A DNA stretch of 64,000 nt from Tolumonas sp008015085 (lineage in GTDB: Bacteria; Pseudomonadota; Gammaproteobacteria; Enterobacterales; Aeromonadaceae), in assembly GCA_029265125.1 (NCBI GenBank), contig JAJUJX010000007.1:62001-126000 (forward strand). Reading direction: 5' to 3'. The position numbers and the translations under genes are program-made. Below are positions 49,267 to 57,779 of this stretch, piece by piece. The stretch's first letter is position 1, and each line of letters begins with the position of its first letter. The notes under the pieces were generated by a model that was not told where the DNA came from, did not search any database, and saw only the letters and a program-made list of their open reading frames with translations.

Positions 49267-50044
49267 ATTTTGTGGCTAACTTTTTTAGCACATAAGAGAC
49301 AGCAACAAAGCCAAATGTGGCTGTCACTACAGTCGTAGCACCAAATCCTGAAGCGCAATCCATCTTCATATTTCCGTCACTATTGGCTTTCGCGCTGCAT
49401 GTTCCGCCTGCGCCGTCAGGGTAAGTCAGCTGTTCAGTTGAATAGACACACGGAATACCAAATTTTTTCTTTGGGTCACGGGAAAAGTCAAATTTACGAC
49501 GTAGGTCAGCACGAACTTTGGCTGCCAGTGGATCTTGCGTGGTTTTGGCCAGATCGGTAATGGTGATCTTTGTTGGATCCATCTGTCCGCCAGCCCCACC
49601 GGTTGTGATCAACGGGATCTTCTGCCGTTTACAATAGGCCAGTAAGGCCACTTTAGCGCGCAGGCTGTCGATAGCATCCACCACAAAATCAAATCGATTA
49701 TTCACATACTCTTGCAGATTTTCTTCAGTGATAAAATCGTCAATGATGTGTATCTGGCAATCAGGGTTGATCAGCCGGATCCGTTCAGCCATGACTTCCG
49801 TTTTTAATTTGCCAACATTACCTTGCAGTGCATGGATCTGGCGGTTGGTGTTGGTGACACACACATCATCCATATCTATCAGCGTCAGCTGACCGATGCC
49901 GGAGCGGGCCAGTGCTTCTGCTGCCCATGAGCCGACCCCGCCAATGCCAATGACGCAAATGTGACTTTGCTGAAAACACTGAAGTGCTTTTTCACCGTAT
50001 AAACGGGCTATACCACCAAAACGCTGAGAATTGTCTGACTGCAT
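49265..50044 (-). CDS. tcdA: tRNA threonylcarbamoyladenosine dehydratase TcdA
   Basis: TcdA (CsdL/YgdL) is an E1-like, ATP-dependent enzyme that cyclises t6A to ct6A at position 37 of ANN-decoding tRNAs. The 259-residue product has RLYGEKALQCFQQSHICVIG, the ATP motif IGGVGSWAAEALARSG, LTLIDMDDVCVTNTNRQIHA, DFVVDAIDSLRAKVAL and a C-terminal membrane-associated tail (GATTVVTATFGFVAVSYVL). In E. coli it sits next to csdA-csdE and receives sulfur-related input from them; the same neighbourhood is kept here in convergent orientation. Confidence 0.96.
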   Translation of the reverse strand: MQSDNSQRFGGIARLYGEKALQCFQQSHICVIGIGGVGSWAAEALARSGIGQLTLIDMDDVCVTNTNRQIHALQGNVGKLKTEVMAERIRLINPDCQIHIIDDFITEENLQEYVNNRFDFVVDAIDSLRAKVALLAYCKRQKIPLITTGGAGGQMDPTKITITDLAKTTQDPLAAKVRADLRRKFDFSRDPKKKFGIPCVYSTEQLTYPDGAGGTCSAKANSDGNMKMDCASGFGATTVVTATFGFVAVSYVLKKLATK

Positions 50045-50251
50045 GGCTAAACGTTCACATTCATATGAGATTTTAAGGATTATATCAGCTTTCCGGATTA
50101 AGCTAACGGTTCGCTATATATCGGTGTTTGTGCTTTTTGTTACATATCAATGGCTGTTGGCTATTCAGTCATAGGGCCTGATCAGGCAAAATAGCAGAAT
50201 CTATGCCCTTAAGTTGTCTGGGCACCTATCCAGAAGTATCAGGAACAAAAC

Positions 50252-51025
50252 ATGACCTGTGAGAACGCTGACATGGTTAAACACCAACCGGCTGTTACCG
50301 TTGTTATCCCCGCTAAAAATGAAGCTGAAAATATCCGTCCGTTGATCAATGAGATCCGGACCGCGATGGATGATATCTTTGATTATGAATTGATTTATGT
50401 GGACGACGGCAGTACGGATGAGACATTTAATATCCTGAAGAACATTCGGGAAGAAGGATTTAACCGTTTGAAAGTGATTCGTCATCAGCAATCGGTTGGT
50501 CAAAGTTTCTCTGTGCTGAACGGTGCCCGCAATGGCAAAGGCGAATGGCTGGTGGTGCTGGATGCTGATGGACAAAATGATCCGGCAGATATTCCGGGCA
50601 TGCTGAAAACTCTGCAGGCTGCCTATGCGGCTGATCCCAAAAAGGTGGGGATCATCGGGCATCGGGTGACACGTCGTGATGACTGGGTAAAACGTCTTTC
50701 CTCTAAACTGGCTAATGGATTCCGTGACTGGATGCTGAAAGACGGTATCCCGGATACGGGGTGTGGTCTGAAGGCGACACGCCGCGAATGGTATGTGCAG
50801 TTGCCTGCCTTTAACCATATGCACCGCTATGTACCTGCTCTGATCCAGAGTATGGGCGGTGAGATGCTGGTGCATCCGGTCAATCATCGTCCTCGTATGG
50901 CCGGTGTTTCTAACTATGGTGTCTGGAATCGGCTTTGGGTTGGATTAGTCGATGTGTTTGGTGTCCGCTGGTTACAACATCGGGCTAAACGTATTGTGAT
51001 CCGGGAGATCCTCAATGGCGATTGA
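50252..51025 (+). CDS. Family 2 glycosyltransferase, polyprenyl-phosphate sugar synthase type
   Basis: The 257-residue product is a DPM1/ArnC-like GT2 enzyme, which loads a sugar from a nucleotide donor onto a polyprenyl phosphate at the cytoplasmic membrane face. It has VTVVIPAKNEAENIRPLI, YVDDGSTDETFNIL (first DxD-like acidic motif), VVLDADGQNDPADI (second), the GCGLKATRREWY loop and a basic C-terminus. It lacks the two C-terminal membrane spans of ArnC. It starts a four-gene operon with overlaps; the donor sugar is inferred from the epimerase gene at its end. Confidence 0.9.
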   Translation: MTCENADMVKHQPAVTVVIPAKNEAENIRPLINEIRTAMDDIFDYELIYVDDGSTDETFNILKNIREEGFNRLKVIRHQQSVGQSFSVLNGARNGKGEWLVVLDADGQNDPADIPGMLKTLQAAYAADPKKVGIIGHRVTRRDDWVKRLSSKLANGFRDWMLKDGIPDTGCGLKATRREWYVQLPAFNHMHRYVPALIQSMGGEMLVHPVNHRPRMAGVSNYGVWNRLWVGLVDVFGVRWLQHRAKRIVIREILNGD

Positions 51026-51356
51026 GTGGCTGGATCTACCTATTGCCTGGCTGGAATGGACCGGAATTCATATTACTGGCTGGAAACTCATTGGCTATAC
51101 TGGGGCGCTGATGTTTGGTGGCCGCTGGCTGGTGCAGTTTGTTGCGTCTAAACGAGCCGGTAAGCCTGTGATCCCTCGCTTGTTCTGGTATATGAGCGTG
51201 GGCGGTAGCCTGATGACACTGAGTTATTTTATGTTTTCTGCCAAACAGGATTCGGTTGGCGTACTACAGAATATATTTCCGGCCTTTACTGCGCTGTATA
51301 GTCTTTGGCTCGATATTAAACATCGTGGCTGGCACCGTGATAAAGCTTCACATTAA
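51015..51356 (+). CDS. LAB_N-domain small membrane protein
   Basis: The 113-residue product has three spans and the lipid-A biosynthesis N-terminal (LAB_N) motif: WKLIGYTGALMFGGRWLVQF, ASKRAGKPVIPRLFWYMSV, GGSLMTLSYFMFSAKQDSVG. Stand-alone LAB_N proteins are often found next to GT2 and ArnT-like genes and are suspected to help move or position a lipid-linked sugar; no defined biochemical role is established. It overlaps the GT2 gene by 11 bases. Confidence 0.85.
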   Translation: MAIEWLDLPIAWLEWTGIHITGWKLIGYTGALMFGGRWLVQFVASKRAGKPVIPRLFWYMSVGGSLMTLSYFMFSAKQDSVGVLQNIFPAFTALYSLWLDIKHRGWHRDKASH

Positions 51357-51383
51357 CGGTAAGGCTTCATTTCAGGACTCGTT

Positions 51384-53099
51384 ATGTTAACTGATCGTAA
51401 TGTGCTGCAGGGCTGGCAGAGTGATCGGCTCAATTTATTATTTTTACTGAGTTTAGGATTGCTGGTGCTGGGTGCCGGACTTGGCTTGCGCGATCCGTGG
51501 CCAGCCGATGAGCCGCGCTTTGCTCTGGTGGCAAAGCAGATGGTGGAATCAGGACAATGGCTGTTTCCATTCCGGGGTGGCGAAATCTATCCTGATAAGC
51601 CGCCCATGTTTATGTGGGGCATTGCGCTGGGTTATCTGATTACCGGCTCCATGCGTGTTGCTTTTCTGTTGCCGTCGTTGCTGGCCGGGCTTGGATGTAT
51701 TGCGCTGATTTATGATATTGCCCGCCGTATCTGGGATCGAGCCACTGCATTTCGGGCAGGACTGTTTCTGCTGTTCACAGTCCAATTTACGGTGCAGGCT
51801 AAACAAGCGCAAATTGATGAACTGGTGACGTTTTTTATCACGCTAGGCTGCTACGGCTTTTTGCGTTTCTTGTTGTGTAATGGCGGTTGGCGTTGGTATT
51901 ACCTGGGCTGGTTTGCTGCTGGTTTAGGCATTATTACCAAAGGTGTGGGTATTATTGCCGCTCTGGTTTTGCTGCCGGCGCTTTGGACTCATCGTGATCA
52001 GATAAAACAGGCGACCAAAGCGCAGTGGCTGAAAGGGCTGATGGGACCGCTGTTTTTATTGCTGGCCTGTGCTTTGTGGGTTGTGCCGATGGTATTGGCC
52101 GTACAGCAGCACCCACTTCCTGAGTTTTTGGCCTACCGCAATAATATCTTATTCCGTCAAACGGTGACCCGTTATGCCAATGCCTGGCACCATATCAAAC
52201 CCTTCTGGTTCTATTTGGTCAATGTGATCCCTTCGTTCTGGCTTCCTTGGTCATTATTGTTACCGTGGATGATATGGCAAACCAGGCGGGATGCTAAACA
52301 GGGTGTGCGCCCCGTTATTCTGCTGGCCGGATATTTAGTACTGATCCTGCTGTTTTTTTCTGCATCAGCCGGAAAACGCGGTGTTTATATTACACCGGCG
52401 ACTCCTGTACTGGCGTTATTGGTAGCATACTGGCTGCCTGAGTTGCTGAAACGAGTATGGCCATCCCGCTTACTTGGTGGATTAGGCTGGCTGCTGAGTG
52501 GATTATTCCTGTGTGCAGGGGTAGTGCTTCTGCTGAAACCTGAGCTGGTCGATAAGCTTGGTGATATGGATTCACCGGTGATACTGGCGTTATCACTGGG
52601 AGTGCTTGGGTTGCTTGCCTGCTGGCTTTTACGCAGACAGCCGCTATCAGCTGTTCTGACAGTGCTCACTATCCTGTGGCTGCATTATGGCTTCTGGTCG
52701 TATCCATTAATGAATCATTTGCGCACGCCTCAGCAGATCATGCAAGACGCAGGCAGACGACTGGCACCGCAGGATGAACTGTTGCTAACGAATTTCCGTG
52801 AGCAATTCCTGTTATTTGCGGAGCGCCCGCTGTATCACTTCGCGTACTTGCAAGCGGATGAGCCTCAGCCAAAAGATGCAGCGGTCTGGTTGCAAACCTC
52901 GCCAAACCGTTGGGTGCTGGGGCCTGGCGATAAGCTGAGTCAATGTTTCCGAACAGAGCGGGGCATTAATCTGGGGTGGCGGCATGGCGAGGAGTGGTTC
53001 CTGTTCCGGGCTGATGCCATATTGCCGGCCTGCCAGAATGGACAAAGCTCTGGCGCTGAAATTTTTCACTATACCCCCAGACTGTTAATGGGAGAGTAA
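51384..53099 (+). CDS. ArnT-like GT83 membrane glycosyltransferase
   Basis: The 571-residue product has about 12 hydrophobic spans and the PMT/ArnT fold. DPWPADEPRFALVAKQMVES carries the conserved acidic residue of the first periplasmic loop, and GGEIYPDKPPMFMWGIAL follows, as in ArnT. AKQAQIDELVTFF and FWLPWSLLLPW are further family features. Such enzymes transfer a sugar from undecaprenyl phosphate to lipid A or core on the periplasmic side. It is part of the GT2-LAB_N-GT83-epimerase operon. It is probably not ArnT itself, since no other arn gene is present. Confidence 0.9.
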   Translation: MLTDRNVLQGWQSDRLNLLFLLSLGLLVLGAGLGLRDPWPADEPRFALVAKQMVESGQWLFPFRGGEIYPDKPPMFMWGIALGYLITGSMRVAFLLPSLLAGLGCIALIYDIARRIWDRATAFRAGLFLLFTVQFTVQAKQAQIDELVTFFITLGCYGFLRFLLCNGGWRWYYLGWFAAGLGIITKGVGIIAALVLLPALWTHRDQIKQATKAQWLKGLMGPLFLLLACALWVVPMVLAVQQHPLPEFLAYRNNILFRQTVTRYANAWHHIKPFWFYLVNVIPSFWLPWSLLLPWMIWQTRRDAKQGVRPVILLAGYLVLILLFFSASAGKRGVYITPATPVLALLVAYWLPELLKRVWPSRLLGGLGWLLSGLFLCAGVVLLLKPELVDKLGDMDSPVILALSLGVLGLLACWLLRRQPLSAVLTVLTILWLHYGFWSYPLMNHLRTPQQIMQDAGRRLAPQDELLLTNFREQFLLFAERPLYHFAYLQADEPQPKDAAVWLQTSPNRWVLGPGDKLSQCFRTERGINLGWRHGEEWFLFRADAILPACQNGQSSGAEIFHYTPRLLMGE

Positions 53100-53101
53100 G
53101 A

Positions 53102-54109
53102 ATGCATTATCTGGTGACCGGCGTGGCCGGTTTTATTGGTTTTCATGTGGCAGAGCGACTGTTGGCTGCCGGACATCAGGTCACAGGTCTGGATAATCTG
53201 AACGATTATTACGATGTGAACCTGAAACTGAGCCGTCTGGCTTTATTACAGGCAAAACCAGCATTTAATTTTGTTCAGGGCGACCTGGCGGATCGTTCTT
53301 TAGTCGCGTCTTTATTTGCTCAAGAGCAATTTCAGCGCGTGATCCACCTGGGGGCTCAGGCAGGTGTGCGCTATTCGCTGGAAAATCCACATGCCTATGC
53401 AGATGCGAACCTCGTGGGACATCTGAATATTCTGGAAGGCTGTCGCCAACAGAAAATTGAACATTTATTGTATGCATCATCCAGCTCTGTCTATGGGCTG
53501 AATCGTAAAACACCATTCTCCACCGATGATTCGGGGGATCATCCGGTGTCCTTGTATGCGGCGACCAAAAAAGCCAATGAGTTGATGAGCCACAGTTATG
53601 CGCATCTGTATGGTTTGCCTTGTACTGGCTTGCGTTTCTTTACGGTATACGGCCCGTGGGGGCGTCCAGATATGGCGCTGTTTAAATTTACCAAATCGAT
53701 TCTGGCCGGGCAGCCGATCGATGTGTATAACTTCGGTGAAATGAAGCGTGATTTCACCTTTATTGATGATATTGCGGAAGCCATTATTCGTCTGGCGGAT
53801 GTGATCCCGCAGCCCAATGCGACATGGACGGTGGAATCGGGATCACCGGCAGAAAGCTCTGCGCCATATCGCGTTTATAACATTGGTAACAGTCAGCCGG
53901 TTGAATTGAAAACCTTCATTCATGAGCTGGAAAAAGCACTGGGTGTACCGGCACAGATGAATTTGTTGCCATTACAACCCGGCGATGTACTGGAAACCAG
54001 CGCAGATACTTCCGCACTGGAGGCTGTGATTGGCTTCAAACCGCAAACCCCGCTGGCGCAGGGGCTGGGGCAGTTTGTTCGCTGGTATCGAGCGTTTTAC
54101 TCTGTCTGA
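53102..54109 (+). CDS. NAD-dependent epimerase, UDP-glucuronate 4-epimerase type
   Basis: The 335-residue product is an extended short-chain dehydrogenase with VTGVAGFIGFHVAERLL, GLDNLNDYYDVNLKLSRL, HLGAQAGVRYSLENPHAYAD, SSSSVYGLNRKTPFS, catalytic YAATKKANE and LRFFTVYGPWGRPDMALFKF. These match UDP-glucuronate 4-epimerases, which make UDP-galacturonate, rather than GalE. It starts two bases after the GT83 gene and ends the operon, overlapping the 3' end of the convergent pqiC by 13 bases. Confidence 0.9.
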   Translation: MHYLVTGVAGFIGFHVAERLLAAGHQVTGLDNLNDYYDVNLKLSRLALLQAKPAFNFVQGDLADRSLVASLFAQEQFQRVIHLGAQAGVRYSLENPHAYADANLVGHLNILEGCRQQKIEHLLYASSSSVYGLNRKTPFSTDDSGDHPVSLYAATKKANELMSHSYAHLYGLPCTGLRFFTVYGPWGRPDMALFKFTKSILAGQPIDVYNFGEMKRDFTFIDDIAEAIIRLADVIPQPNATWTVESGSPAESSAPYRVYNIGNSQPVELKTFIHELEKALGVPAQMNLLPLQPGDVLETSADTSALEAVIGFKPQTPLAQGLGQFVRWYRAFYSV

Positions 54110-54693
54110 TGTGTGGCCGCTGTTGTCAGCAGCGGCTTTAACTGTTGCACCATTTGCTGACTGGTATGCTGCCAGCCGTTACGAAGTTCCCGCACTAATG
54201 CCGGATAGCCATCGGCAGACAGTGGATATTCCTGCTGGAATTGTCCGCTGTATTGCTGCTGATTGCGAATTAGTGTCCATTCTCCGCTGATCACTGCATG
54301 ACCATCCGCTTTACCATGGAATCCTCTGACTTTAACTTGTAGCTGAGCGAGAGATTGCCCGGCCGTTTGTCCATTTTGCCATTGCCAGTCAGGTAATTGC
54401 TGCCGCAAATTCTGTAACAGCGTACGGGTCAGCTGTTTATCCAGCGCTTCGGCCCAACGATGCTGATTGGCAGTTGTCAGCTGCACATCATCCTGCTGGT
54501 ACACAATACCGACACTATTAAGGTAATCCGCCAGTTCGACATCGGCAACAACGACCAGTGGCCGCTGAGAGGGTGCTATCGTGTTGGCCTGCGCATCAGG
54601 CAACGCAATAGCATAATAGTGTGGCGTACTGCTCTGGCTACAGGCGCAGAGAACGCCAGCCAGTAGACAAGTCAGAATTAATGGCAGCTTCAT
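54097..54693 (-). CDS. pqiC: Outer-membrane lipoprotein PqiC
   Basis: PqiC is the outer-membrane part of the Pqi lipid-transport bridge. The 198-residue product is a lipoprotein (VLCACSQSS, lipobox LCAC) with HYYAIALPDAQ, VELADYLNSVGIVYQQDDVQ and NQHRWAEALDKQLTRTLLQN. These fit the ABC-type transport auxiliary (PqiC/YmbA) family. It overlaps pqiB by one base. Confidence 0.92.
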   Translation of the reverse strand: MKLPLILTCLLAGVLCACSQSSTPHYYAIALPDAQANTIAPSQRPLVVVADVELADYLNSVGIVYQQDDVQLTTANQHRWAEALDKQLTRTLLQNLRQQLPDWQWQNGQTAGQSLAQLQVKVRGFHGKADGHAVISGEWTLIRNQQQYSGQFQQEYPLSADGYPALVRELRNGWQHTSQQMVQQLKPLLTTAATHQTE

Positions 54694-56330
54694 TATCGGG
54701 CTTTCCTCGGCTGTGGATCATCGTGGGCATCTGGCTGGAACAGTAGCGCATTGGGTTTTTCATTCAGTGTGCGCGCCATTGGTTGTATTTCACGCAGCAC
54801 TCGGTTGAGTGACTGAATAGAGCGGTTCAATTCGCCGTAGGCCGGTGAATTGGCTGATAACCCCTGGAGTGTCGTTTGCATTTCAGCCAGCGTTTTTTGC
54901 AGGTCGGCAGGGAGCTGTTGTGTACTCTGTAAGGTGGCGATTTTATCCATGCTGGCACTGACTTTACGGACATTCGCCATCGCGGCTTCTGTTTCAGTCA
55001 GCATGGTTTGCGCCTTGAACAGCACATTTTCAATATCCAGTTTGTTGAATTTATTCAGCAGCTGAACAATTTGTTGTTCAATTCGGGCTAAACCACCGGG
55101 CGCAGTCGGTAAAGTATGATAGTTCGCCAGTTCACCTAGTCCTGCTGGTTTAGGCAGATCTGGGTAGAAGTTGAGATCCACATATAGTCCGCCAGTCAGC
55201 AAATTGCCAGGTCGCAGTGATGCGCGTAACCCTTGCTTGATGGCCGTTGCGAATTCTTTTTCCCAGTTAGGTAGTTGATCCTTATCCATGTCACTGCGGA
55301 TCCGGCCTGGTTCAATACGAATGAGTACCGGGATCTGTTTTGATTTCACCGTCAGTAAATCATTGCCAGGAATAAAGTAAGGTACAGACAGAACCCGGCC
55401 TATTTGAATGCCCCGGTATTCTACCGGTGCTCCTGGATTCAGCCCGCGTACCGAGTCATCAAATAGCAGGATATAATCGACTTTGTCCGGATAACGACGA
55501 ATAGTACTACTGTCTTCATCAGCATAGAGACTGAATGAACGGTAGCTTTTGACTGGTTCGCCTAACTCCCAGCCAGCTGGAATGCTGAAACTAACTCCAC
55601 CGGAGAGAATGGTTTCCAGTGTTCCGGATTTGATTTTAATGCCATCTGTCGCTGCTTGCAGCTGAACACCCTGATTCAGCCAGAAGCGGGTATTGGTGGT
55701 CACTAGTGCGTCATACGGTGCCTGAATAAACAGCTGGTAACGCATCAGGCGGGAATCTGATTTAAATTCGGCCTGCTCTACCCGGCCCACAGTAAAACCG
55801 CGGTATAACACCGGATCACCGATAGCTAATGCACTGTCTTGTTCACTCGTCAGCTCGATGCGTAAGCCGGGCGCATTAGCTGGTGTTACAGGCGGTGTAT
55901 CAAGCACGGTAAATTCCAGCTTATGCTCTTTGCTTTTACCCGGTTGCAATTCCAGATAAGAACCGGACAACAAGGTGTTTAGACCGGAAATACCACTTTT
56001 ACCGATCCGGGGTTTGACTACCCAAAAACGGGTATCTTCGAGTAATAAAGGCTCAGCTTCGACATTCATTTGCGCTGTCACAATGACATGTTTCAGGTCG
56101 TCATCAAGATGCACTGTTTGTACTTTGCCTATTTCCACGCTGCGGGTTTTGATCGGGGTTTTTCCCGGCTCAATGCCTTCCGCATTATCCAGTTCCAGCG
56201 TGATCAGCGGACCCTGACTGTTTATGGTGGTGATGACCATCCACAAACCAATACTGGCAGCAACGATAGGGATCAGCCAGATAGGAGAGATGCGTTGCAA
56301 CTTTTTGATTTTAGCGTAGTTATTCGACAC
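54693..56330 (-). CDS. pqiB: MCE-domain lipid transport protein PqiB
   Basis: PqiB is a periplasm-spanning MCE protein forming stacked rings and a coiled-coil tube for lipid passage between membranes. The product has one membrane span (WLIPIVAASIGLWMVI) and three MCE domains (ELDNAEGIEPGKTPIKTRSV; LYRGFTVGRVEQAEF; EYRGIQIGRVLSVPYF). A long C-terminal helical region (LNKFNKLDIENVLFKAQTML to the end) and the closing LNEKPNALLF match E. coli PqiB. GTG 56330 is preferred to ATG 56399: it gives 545 residues against 546 in E. coli and only an 11-base overlap with pqiA. Confidence 0.93.
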   Translation of the reverse strand: MSNNYAKIKKLQRISPIWLIPIVAASIGLWMVITTINSQGPLITLELDNAEGIEPGKTPIKTRSVEIGKVQTVHLDDDLKHVIVTAQMNVEAEPLLLEDTRFWVVKPRIGKSGISGLNTLLSGSYLELQPGKSKEHKLEFTVLDTPPVTPANAPGLRIELTSEQDSALAIGDPVLYRGFTVGRVEQAEFKSDSRLMRYQLFIQAPYDALVTTNTRFWLNQGVQLQAATDGIKIKSGTLETILSGGVSFSIPAGWELGEPVKSYRSFSLYADEDSSTIRRYPDKVDYILLFDDSVRGLNPGAPVEYRGIQIGRVLSVPYFIPGNDLLTVKSKQIPVLIRIEPGRIRSDMDKDQLPNWEKEFATAIKQGLRASLRPGNLLTGGLYVDLNFYPDLPKPAGLGELANYHTLPTAPGGLARIEQQIVQLLNKFNKLDIENVLFKAQTMLTETEAAMANVRKVSASMDKIATLQSTQQLPADLQKTLAEMQTTLQGLSANSPAYGELNRSIQSLNRVLREIQPMARTLNEKPNALLFQPDAHDDPQPRKAR

Positions 56331-57621
56331 TATCTGATGCACCTTTAGATTCCGGTTGAGTGGTATCGGCTTCGTTATCCCACAATAGCCGTGGGTCAAA
56401 GCTCATGGCGGATAACATGGTCAATACTACCACACCGGCAAACGCCAGCGCGGCGGTTCCGGGATAAACTGACATTAGTTTTCCCATTCGTATCAGTGCG
56501 GCCAGGATGGCGACAACAAAAACGTCAACCATCGACCAACGGCCAATAAATTCGGTCAACCGGTATAGTCGGGTGCGGCCACGGCGGTGATGTTCCCGGT
56601 TGGTATAAACACTCCAGCAGAGCCAGATAATTGCCAGCATTTTTACGATCGGCACCAAAATACTGGCAATAAATATAATTAAAGCAACCGGATAAGAGCC
56701 CATATCCCAGAGCAGAACGATGCCACCGAGGATCGTGGAGTAGGTCTGTTGTCCGAGGCTTTCTGTCACCATGATTGGTAAAATATTGGCAGGAACATAA
56801 AGGACGGCTGCGGTAAATAGCAGCGCCAGCGTCCATTGCAGGCTATTCGGTTTGCGGGCGTGTAAAACAGTATGGCATCGTGGGCAGTGGCGGTTTTTAA
56901 GTGAAACCAAACCATGACAGGCATGGCACAGAGTCAGGTTTTGATCGATGGCTCTGCCACTGGGAATAGGTGACTGACGCAGATGGACCGGTCCGCTTTG
57001 GTGCAACCAGAGCCAGTCACGATCAATGGCACTGAACGCTTTCAGCATCGAGAGTGAAAACAGCACATAAGCCCAGAAACTGTAGCCAAGTTCAATATCT
57101 GCCAGAGAGGCGATTTTAATCAGACTGACCAGCACTCCAATCAGAAACACTTCGACCATACACCATGGGATCAGTCGAAATAGCCATAAAGTATAGCGTT
57201 TGCGCAGGCGTTTTCCCCGCCAATGCCCGAGTCGGGAATAAATCAGACAAATCAACATCAGACAAATCGCGGGTAGAATCTGCATAAACAGATAGACCGT
57301 TAATGCCAGTGCCGGATGTTGTTCTTCCAGTAGCGTGGTAGCGGTCTGATACAGCGTCATATCCTGATGAATGCCTTTGACTGCCATACCAAGAAAAGGG
57401 AAAAAATTACTGCAAAACAGCATGATGAGTGCTGTGATGCTATAAATCATCGGCTGCAGTCTGGCCTGTGTAGGCAAAGAACGGATTTTATGCTCACAAC
57501 GGGGACAAACTGCTTGTTCGCCGGGTTGCAGTGGTGGCACGACCATAATCCAGTCGCATTCATGGCAAGCGGTATATTGTACAGCAGGTGAAAAATAATG
57601 GCTGCGACGATGGCGCTTCAT
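56320..57621 (-). CDS. pqiA: Inner-membrane protein PqiA
   Basis: PqiA is the integral membrane partner of PqiB. The 433-residue product has two homologous halves, each starting with a rubredoxin-like double CxxC metal site (CHECDWIMV with CPRCEHKI; CHACHGLVS with CPRCHTVL) and followed by four spans. FFPFLGMAVKG, ANILPIMVTESLG and GRWSMVDVFVVAIL are family motifs. It is the first gene of pqiABC. In enteric bacteria the operon responds to paraquat through SoxRS; no SoxS site was identified here. Confidence 0.95.
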   Translation of the reverse strand: MKRHRRSHYFSPAVQYTACHECDWIMVVPPLQPGEQAVCPRCEHKIRSLPTQARLQPMIYSITALIMLFCSNFFPFLGMAVKGIHQDMTLYQTATTLLEEQHPALALTVYLFMQILPAICLMLICLIYSRLGHWRGKRLRKRYTLWLFRLIPWCMVEVFLIGVLVSLIKIASLADIELGYSFWAYVLFSLSMLKAFSAIDRDWLWLHQSGPVHLRQSPIPSGRAIDQNLTLCHACHGLVSLKNRHCPRCHTVLHARKPNSLQWTLALLFTAAVLYVPANILPIMVTESLGQQTYSTILGGIVLLWDMGSYPVALIIFIASILVPIVKMLAIIWLCWSVYTNREHHRRGRTRLYRLTEFIGRWSMVDVFVVAILAALIRMGKLMSVYPGTAALAFAGVVVLTMLSAMSFDPRLLWDNEADTTQPESKGASDSVE

Positions 57622-57722
57622 CAGGAATCGTTTCTGAGATAGTGAAGAACCAGTTTAGTGTAACGGTTAGTGTGGCGGGCGTGAACAATCAAGCCGTAAT
57701 TATTATTTTCAACAAGATATGA

Positions 57723-57753
57723 AAAAGGCTGGCACATTGTGTACCAGCCTTTT
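57723..57753 (-). terminator. Intrinsic terminator of ilvC
   Basis: A 14-position stem with one mismatch (AAAAGGCTGG-C-ACA against TGT-A-CCAGCCTTTT) has a 3-base loop. On the minus strand it is followed by a T-run. It lies 27 bases after the ilvC stop. Confidence 0.85.
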
Positions 57754-57779
57754 GCTCCGATAGCATTAATCAGTAAAGA

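Noticed and set aside
51384..53099. Assignment of the GT83 gene as arnT
   Set aside because: No arnA, arnB, arnC, arnD or arnE/F gene is present and an epimerase of the UDP-glucuronate class ends the operon, so aminoarabinose transfer is unlikely.
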